A stretch of 28,659 bases of DNA. Source: Emiliania huxleyi CCMP1516. Lineage: Eukaryota > Haptophyta > Isochrysidales > Noelaerhabdaceae. Location of the stretch: the NCBI RefSeq assembly GCF_000372725.1, contig NW_005200659.1:178805-207463 (forward strand), in the 5' to 3' direction. The notes under the pieces are model-generated. The model made no database searches, was not told the origin of the DNA, and saw nothing but the letters and a program-made list of their open reading frames with translations. The position numbers and the translations under genes are program-made. This document shows positions 22,895 to 28,659 of this stretch, piece by piece (the stretch's first letter is position 1; the number at the start of each line of letters is the position of its first letter).

Positions 22895-25800
22895 TCACAG
22901 AAGTCGCGCGAGCGTGGTGCGGAGCGAGTCGATCGAGCCTCGCTGCCGCAGCAGCCGCTCGAGGTCGCCCTGCAGGAGCTTCTGCTGCTCGTGCGCCGCG
23001 TCGAGCGCGGCCTTGCGGTCGGCCGCCTCCTACGCACACACCGAGCGCCGCTCTCACACCGCCGTCTAGTGTCGCAATGGGGCCCTCGACGCCACGCACC
23101 TGCGCCGCCGCGGCTGCGCGTGCCTCCGCCTCGCGCGCCCCGCCCTCGGCCGCCTCGATCTTGTCGATGAGGAAGGTCTGCGGCGAGGCAGCGAACTGCG
23201 TGCGGCGCCGCGCCTGCTCGATGCCGCGTCGCAAATCGCCAATCTCCGCCTCTCGCGCGGCGAGGGTGGCGCGCAGCTCGTCGGCGACGCGCCTGCAGCG
23301 CGCGCGGGGCTGAGGAGGATGCCGCGCGGTGAGCGCAACGGCTGCAGGGGAGCGCTGCGCGCAGGGCGCCTCGCGGCAATCAGCTCCGCCGACAAGCTCA
23401 CGCACTGCTTGAGCCGCGCCTCCGCGGACGCCTGGGCGAGGGGACATGGGGCTGGGCCGCGCCGCGTGGCAGGCGTGCGCCCTCGGCGGGCGGACCGGCA
23501 CGCGCACAGCCGGCGGCGTGAGCACGCCGCCGAGGGCTGCGGCGCCCGTCTGCAGCACTGACTGGTCCAGCTCGCCCTCGAGCCTACGAGCCGCGAGCAC
23601 GCTCGCACCTCACGGCCACGCGCCGCAGTGGCGACGAGGCCGCGCCGGAGCGGACCGGTCGTACTCCCTCAGCCGCGCCCGCGCGTCGCGCAGCTCCGCC
23701 GCCGCCTCGCCGCTGCTCGCCTGCAGGCCGTAGTACTCGTGCTTGAGCAACTCGAGCTTCTCGCGTGCCTGCGGGGCGGCGACGGAGCGGCGGCGAGCTG
23801 GCGTGCGCTGCGACGAGAGTTTACGCGCCTCGGACCTCTCTCCAGCGCGCGCCGCGTCCGCCGCGAGCGACTCCCGCTGCTGCAAGGCGGCCGCCTGCTC
23901 GAGCCGCGACTGCGGGGCAGGGCGGCGGGAGGTGGGACGACCGGGGCGGCGCAAGGGTGGGCCCCGGCGGTGTGCCGCCGTCGGAGATGGCGCCGCGCCT
24001 GCAGCCGCTCCTGCTCGAAGTTGCGGAGCTTGAGCTCGGCCCGCGCGTCGACCAGGGCGGCGTGGCTCGACGAGATCTGCTCCGCCGACGCTGCCGTGTG
24101 CTCATTGTGCCTAAGTCGGGGCAGGGCGGGGGGGGGCGAGGAGAGAGGGGGGGGGCGGGCGTGAGACGCGAGCCCAGCGGGGCCATGCGAGCATCGGCTC
24201 GGCGCACTGCTGCTGCAGCGCATCGTACCGCGCCCGCCACGCCGCGGCGTCGGCCACCGCCAAATCCCGACCCTCGCGCAGCGGCGCCATCGTCGCCTGG
24301 TGAGCCGACTCGGCCGCCGCCGCCGCGGCGGCCGCCGCCTTTTCCCACTTTGCAGCCTCCTCCGCCACGCGGCTCGAGCAGCTTTCCGCGTGCTCGGCCG
24401 CCGCCGCCGCCAGCCTCGCCTCGGCAGCCTCCTTGGCCGCCTGGCGTGCGCAACGGACGACGCGTCACGGGGGCCGTGCGCCACACACCGCACGCCCTCG
24501 CCATCCCCTCCTCCCGCCTGCATGCTGGCGAGATCGCTGTCGCGCCGCGCCAGCACCGCCTCCGTCTGCAGCAGCCTCTCGCTCGCAACCTCGAGCCGAC
24601 CCGCGAGGTACGCCTACCCGGCGTGGGCGCAGCGGCGGTGTGCGCGGCGGCGGCGAGGGCGGCGGCGGCGGCGAGGGCGGCGGCGGTGATGGTATCGTGC
24701 CTTGTCTTGCGTCATGATCTGCTCCCTCTGCCCCGCCTCGCGCGCCATCTCCGCCGCACGCGCCGCCTCGCCCCGTGCCTCCTCGACCCGCGCGGCGACG
24801 ACGGCCTCCGGCTCTTGCGCCGCAACCGCGCCGCCCGCGCCCGCTCCCGCAGCCGACGCCACCACGGCGGCCTCTGCAAGCGCCGCCGCGTGCTCCGCGT
24901 CGCGCTCCGCGGCGGCGGCGCGCTCCGCAGCGAGCTTGAGCCGAGCGGCGTTGAGCTCCTCCCTCAGCCCGTGCACCTAGGCGCGCGCGGGGCGGCGACG
25001 CGGCGGGTGAGCGGGGAGCGCCGCCGGCTTTGCCCTCCCACCTCCCCCCCCCACGGCTCTTTTCACACCTCCGTCTTGAGCTGTCGGACTGACGACTCAG
25101 CGGCGACTCGAGCGCCGCCCTCCGCCTGCAGCTGCGCGGCGATCCCGGTCTGCGCCACGGCGGCCGCCGTCGCCTGCCCGCGCAGCTCTCCGAGCGGACG
25201 CTCCGCCTAGAGCACGCTTGCGGGACGGGCTTGGGAGCCGGTGCGCTGGTGCCCAACCTGTGAGCGGCCGCTTCCGCCTCGGCGAGCATCTCGTGCACCC
25301 GCGCCTGCACCCACTGCACAACGCTGGTCTGCTCGTCCGCCTGCAGACGAGGTGGGCGGGCGTCGGGTGGAGTCGCTGGCTGCATGCGCATGCGCGGCGG
25401 CGGTGGGTGGCGTCGGGCGCGGCTTGGCGCTTGGGAGTGGCTTGAGGGCGGTGTTCCTGCGTCACGATCGCGCGGTACTGCTCGGCCGAGATGCGCAGCG
25501 AGGCGAACTCCTGCTTGCTCGCCACCAGCCGGTCGCGCAGCTTGGGCATCTCGACCTGCACCGCCAAGAGCGCCTCGCGCAGGGAGGTGACCTCGTCACG
25601 CGTGCGCGCCTGCGCCGCCTCGGCCGTGGCCCGGTACGTCTGCAGGTCAGCCTGCGCTTGCGCGGCGGCGAGCTTTGCCCTCCTCCGAAGCGACGCGTTT
25701 TCCGCCTGGAGCGAGGCCACCACGCGGCCAGAGACGGGCAGGTCCTCGCCGCCGCCCTCCTCCCTGTCGCCGTCGCTGCCGCCGTCGCCCGCTGCGGCCG

Positions 25801-25912
25801 CCACGAGCAGGTCCTCGAGGCCGACGTCGGAGAAGCTCTCGCTCAGCGCAGACTCGTCGATGGGCGAGCGGAGGTCCGCGAGGAGTCGCTCGAGGGCGGC
25901 TTGCTCCGCCAT
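22895..25912 (-). CDS. PIBF1: PIBF1/CEP90-like centrosomal coiled-coil protein
   Basis: Centriolar-satellite coiled-coil protein needed for cilium formation in animals. Thirteen exons: 25912-25466 (end uncertain), 25340-25278 (end uncertain), 25206-25069, 24976-24701, 24613-24518, 24440-24208, 24110-23999, 23909-23829, 23768-23656, 23583-23508, 23431-23370, 23292-23100, 23029-22895. About 674 residues, against 757 in human PIBF1. Diagnostic blocks align in order with the family: ISAEQYRAIV; TQDKAYLAGRLE; LREGRDLAVA; REKLELLKHEYYGLQASS; RLEGELDQSVLQT; EARLKQCVSL; and a final GDLERLLRQR. After an acidic Ser-rich N-terminus nearly everything is Ala/Glu/Arg heptads. Introns are 60-125 bp; GC donors are forced by frame at introns 4, 5, 7, 8 and 11. 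Intron 1 is ambiguous: the best family spacing would need a GA donor. The promoter motif lies 49 bases upstream. Confidence 0.88.
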
Positions 25913-25954
25913 GTTTGAGTCGCCCCGAGCGGCCTTTACCTGCCCGCGCAAACG

Positions 25955-25970
25955 CGCGAGAGAATTTTCC
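25955..25970 (-). promoter_or_regulatory. Candidate core promoter motif of PIBF1 homologue
   Basis: The minus strand reads GGAAAATTCTCTCGCG about 49 bases before the ATG at 25912. It closely resembles the MCM6 site (AAAATTCTCTTTTCGCG). The GGCACGGGACTGG repeat lies about 90 bases further upstream, as at MCM6. Confidence 0.45.
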
Positions 25971-26055
25971 GCTGGTGCGCACGGTGCCTCTGTGTTCGTG
26001 TGCGTCGCCCATCTCTCCCTGGAGATGACTGCTCTATGTATTTATTCCTGACAAC

Positions 26056-26081
26056 ACTGGGCACGGGACTGGCGCGCACTA
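26056..26081. repeat. Dispersed repeat, GGCACGGGACTGGCGCGCAC type, copy 4
   Basis: ACACTGGGCACGGGACTGGC followed by GCGCACTAC. Together with the preceding ACAAC it is the same as at MCM6 (3650-3676), so two minus-strand genes share this block upstream. Confidence 0.8.
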
Positions 26082-26257
26082 CAAAAAGACAGAAAAATGC
26101 CCTTCCTGGGTCTGCATTCCCCTTGCGTTTGTTACTCTGTTCAAAACTCGAAGGCTAAAAAAAGAAACGCCGACACGGCTCACATGTGTTGTAAGGGGGG
26201 AATTCGAAATCGTTTGGCTCGAAAGAGTACGCAGAGACGCAGCTCCAATTCAGCATA

Positions 26258-26854
26258 ATGCTCGTGTCCGAGGAGGGTGGAGTGCCTGTGCGCGTGGAGG
26301 AGCTGCCGCCTATGCCAGCGCCTGATCTCACACAGATGAGATCGCAGGCAACCACCGGCACCGTGGTCGTGCTCTCCCTGATCGCGCTCCTCGCCGGTTC
26401 GCCGCACCTTCGAGCAGTGGGTTGCCCGTCGAAGGTGCCAGGACTGGGTTGCAATGTCGGCTTCGCCCTACTATACATCGAGTCGATTCTAGCACTCGTG
26501 TGCCTTTGTGGGCTGATGTGGGCCGACCCGGGCACACTGAAGCGCTCACAAGAGCGCTGCTTCCCGCTGCCTCAATCAGTACTCGACCGGCTGCGCTTGC
26601 AGCAGCCGCTTGCGGGTCTGGAGAACGTTTACGAAGGCGGTAACGTGTATTGCGTGCGCTGCTGTATTTGGCGCCCTGATGGCACAAAAGCACATCACTG
26701 CTCCATCTGCGAGCGGTGCGTCCTGGATTTCGACCACCATTGCGGCGTATTCGGACGCTGCATCGCTGGGAGAGGCTGGCGCGGCAACATGTGCTTCTAC
26801 AAGGGCATCCTTGTCTGTGCGCTCGCTGGATTGCTGACAAGCCTTTCATCGTGA
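26258..26854 (+). CDS. DHHC-type protein S-acyltransferase, short form
   Basis: 198 residues. Membrane enzyme that attaches palmitate to cysteines. Two N-terminal transmembrane segments (TGTVVVLSLIALLAG; FALLYIESILALVCLCGLMW) precede the cysteine-rich domain. That domain reads YCVRC, then HHCSICERCVLDFDHHC, then C-IAGR-GWRGNM, with the catalytic DHHC intact. One further hydrophobic segment (ILVCALAGLLTSL) follows and the protein ends at once, so the usual fourth transmembrane helix and cytosolic tail are missing. Either the gene is 3'-truncated, or a 3' exon exists that I cannot see. The start ATG at 26258 follows TCAGCATA. Upstream is GGGGAATTCGAAATCG (about 26197), only weakly like the promoter motif. 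Confidence 0.85.
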   Translation: MLVSEEGGVPVRVEELPPMPAPDLTQMRSQATTGTVVVLSLIALLAGSPHLRAVGCPSKVPGLGCNVGFALLYIESILALVCLCGLMWADPGTLKRSQERCFPLPQSVLDRLRLQQPLAGLENVYEGGNVYCVRCCIWRPDGTKAHHCSICERCVLDFDHHCGVFGRCIAGRGWRGNMCFYKGILVCALAGLLTSLSS

Positions 26855-27260
26855 CACCATGAATACGTCCGATCGGAACGGACGGTCAGAGCTGACAGAC
26901 AAGATCTGTGCCGTTCCCAATACTGTACAGCCAGCTGAGGCGTATGGCCTCGCGACGGAACAAGGCGATGAGACCACGAAGCGCTACCTGCTCTAACGAT
27001 AAATCAAACACACAGCGTCGTGAAGACGGAGCAAGTTGCAAGTACTCGACGAGTGTGTGTGCGGTGCCGCTGCCGGCGGCTACATTGATTGCAAAGCTCC
27101 CAATGCTGTGGGAGTTACGTTGTAAAATTCGATATTCCCCTACCGTCCCGGGGAGCCCGAACCCTGCCTTCCCGCGAGTATCGGCCCTTCGAGCGGCGCG
27201 CACCGCGGTACAAGCCGGCACGCGGCGGGCGCTGGGAGCCTATTCACAGAGGGCTAACAG
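26855..27260. other. Gap between DHHC gene and repeat
   Basis: No recognised gene. An orphan motif, TGTAAAATTCGATATTCC, lies at 27121-27138; its first ten bases match the MCM6 motif. It is followed by GAGCCCGAACCCTG and TTCCCGCGAGTATCGGCCCT (27153-27190), which recur at 27484-27523. Confidence 0.5.
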
Positions 27261-27261
27261 G

Positions 27262-27523
27262 TATTTTTTCGCTTCGTTCGCTGCGCGGCCTGGGAATAGG
27301 AATTTGAATTCTCTTCTCTTGGAATAGGTAGGTAGGTAGGTGGGGCACGGAGCCTGGCGATTGGCGCCCGCAATAGGTAGGTAGGTAGGGCGTTTTGGTG
27401 CGAGTCATGGTAGGTAGGTAGAAAGGTGAAGAACAGACAGGCTCGGACAGGATCATGGTCAACAGACCCCCTATCTGGCTAGGAGCCGGAACCCTGTGCA
27501 GTTCCCGCGAGTATCGGCCCTTC
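27262..27523. repeat. TAGG-repeat-bearing dispersed element, copy 2
   Basis: Matches 18210-18412 in block order (TTTTTTCGCTTCG, TAGGTAGG runs, GGGCGTTTTGGTGCGAGTCA, CAACAGACCCCCT, GGCTAGGAGCCGGAACCCTG). The direct repeat 27153-27190 / 27484-27523 brackets it, as if the segment was inserted with duplication of its edge. It carries TTGAATTCTCTTCTC at 27304-27318. Confidence 0.8.
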
Positions 27524-27567
27524 ACCATCCTCGCGTGATCGATACATAAGGCCGCCCGATCTCACAC

Positions 27568-28659
27568 ATGCGCACTGCTGCCTCGGAGAGCGCGAGCGCA
27601 CTGCGCGGCTCGGGCCATCTCTTGTCGCTGCTCGCGGTGGACTGGAAGGGCGACTCTTCCGGATCATCCGCCGCGGAAGCTCAGTGCGCACGCCTCAGCG
27701 AGGGCCGAATATCTCCGCTGCCTCTCGCCGACGCGGTGCAGGCGCTCGTTGCCTCTCGCGACGCCGCACCGCTCGCCGTCCGTGCTCTCGCCGTGCGGGT
27801 GCTGCGCGTGCACACGGCAGCCGACAGCGGGATGCTGCTCTGCCTCCTGCTGCCGCTGGTGCAGGCGATCGCACACGAGAGCCACCTGCCCGCACCGGGC
27901 CCGCTGGCGAGCCTCCTCCTCGAGTCGGCGATCGGCAACGCCGAGCTCGAGTGCAGTCTCTACTGGATGAGCCACGTCGAGGCGCGAGAGAGCACTCGTA
28001 CTCGTACAGTCCCTCGTGTCCGCCACGGCCGTCCCACCGTCACCGCCGAGTGCTGAACGCGCCCCCGGTGCGTGGACGCCGCCTCCACGCCGGTCTCGTG
28101 GCGCAGGCGCAAGACGGGCTCCGCGCCGCCAAGGAGGCGGCGGTGTACGCCTCGCTGCGCAAGCTGCTGCTGGAGCGGCTGGACCCGTCGATGGCGGCCG
28201 AGCTCCGAGCGCAGTCCGATTGCGTCGCCGCCCTCACGCGGGCGACGGCAGAGGCGTGGGCTCGGCCCTGCACGCGCGGCGCGAGGCCTTGAGGCCTCTC
28301 TCCCCAACGCTCGCGGGTGCGCTCCCGCCAGGTGAAGGCGGCCCCGGACCGGCCGGCGAGGGTGCAACGGCTGCGCTCGCTCTTTGCGGCCGGCGAGGCG
28401 CTCTACAGCCTCGCCTCGCCGCCGCAGCCCCTCACCACGCCCCTGAGGCCGGGCCGGAGGCTCGGAGGCGCGGACGTCTCGCTCGCTCGCGTTGCAAAGT
28501 CCGCCCTCGCGCCTCTCTTCCTCACCTTTGCCGCGCCGCCCGAAGCGGCTGGCGAGACCAGCGGGTCCGGTGCGGGCGGCGCGGGCGGCGCGGGCGGCGC
28601 GGGCGGCGCGGGCGGCGCGGGCGGCGCGGGCGGCGCAAGTAGGGCGGATAGGGCGGATA
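27568..28659 (+). CDS. VPS34-type (class III) phosphatidylinositol 3-kinase, partial and apparently lacking the N-terminal C2 domain
   Basis: VPS34 makes PI3P on endosomes and autophagosomes. Exons: 27568-27981, 28107-28253 and 28332 to the right edge. The first covers the helical (accessory) domain: LLSLLAVDW, PLPLADAVQALVASRDAAPL, LLCLLLPLVQAIAHES and ECSLYWMSHVE match VPS34 WxxLQ/YLLQLVQAL/YWYxxVE landmarks. The third holds VQRLRSLFAAGEALYSL and the N-lobe entry ARVAKSALAPLFLTF. Both introns (27982-28106, 28254-28331) have GC donors, phase 0. The kinase core lies beyond the window. No C2-domain exons are found between the DHHC gene and 27568. The ATG at 27568 may therefore be false (an acceptor could lie just downstream) or the gene is 5'-truncated. 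A (Ala-Gly-Gly)7 tract follows the N-lobe entry. Confidence 0.82.
28572..28634. repeat. 9-bp tandem repeat encoding (Ala-Gly-Gly)7
   Basis: Seven units of GCGGGCGGC, in frame with the PI3-kinase exon. It lies where the N-lobe of the kinase should continue, so it is either a loop insertion or intron sequence. Confidence 0.9.

Overview
The window is nuclear DNA from a GC-rich eukaryotic alga, most consistent with a haptophyte of the Emiliania/Gephyrocapsa type; this assignment is inference. The grounds are very high GC, conserved eukaryotic genes split by many 60-130 bp introns, frequent GC-AG splice sites, a ciliary/centrosomal gene, and dense tandem and dispersed repeats. I see no bacterial operons, rRNA, tRNA or CRISPR array.

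Layout: 1-3544 (-) holds most of an MCM6 replicative helicase gene (7 exons, 3' end beyond the left edge). At 3927-5336 (-) lies a possible secreted SPPPP-rich protein. Positions 5337-10395 are repeats: a 118-bp-arm inverted repeat, hairpins, the end of a dispersed element, and a 1.35-kb tandem array. The array abuts a DinB-fold gene (10545-11153, +). Positions 11154-13464 hold a second tandem duplication with long CT microsatellites. A ubiquitin C-terminal hydrolase gene (13465-14327, -) follows, then an unknown minus-strand ORF split by an 864-bp hAT-like element with a perfect 8-bp target duplication. Next come a two-repeat conserved protein (16144-16908, +), an alpha/beta hydrolase (17287-18135, -), a short ORF (18475-18588, +), a TIR-bounded GTTCACGG minisatellite (18600-19084) and a PhyH-type dioxygenase (19435-20484, +). 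Positions 20485-22894 are repeats and retroelement-like debris. A 13-exon PIBF1/CEP90 homologue (22895-25912, -), a short DHHC palmitoyltransferase (26258-26854, +) and the helical/early kinase part of a VPS34-type PI3-kinase (27568 to right edge, +) complete the window.

Two general signals stand out. First, an AT-rich motif near TAAAATTCTTTTC recurs at least 13 times and lies about 15-145 bases upstream of five predicted start codons; it looks like a core promoter or initiator element. Second, reading-frame and family alignment force GC donors in about ten introns (MCM6, UCH, PIBF1, VPS34), mixed with GT donors. The genes are independent eukaryotic transcription units, not a pathway; no single new multi-gene system is evident.
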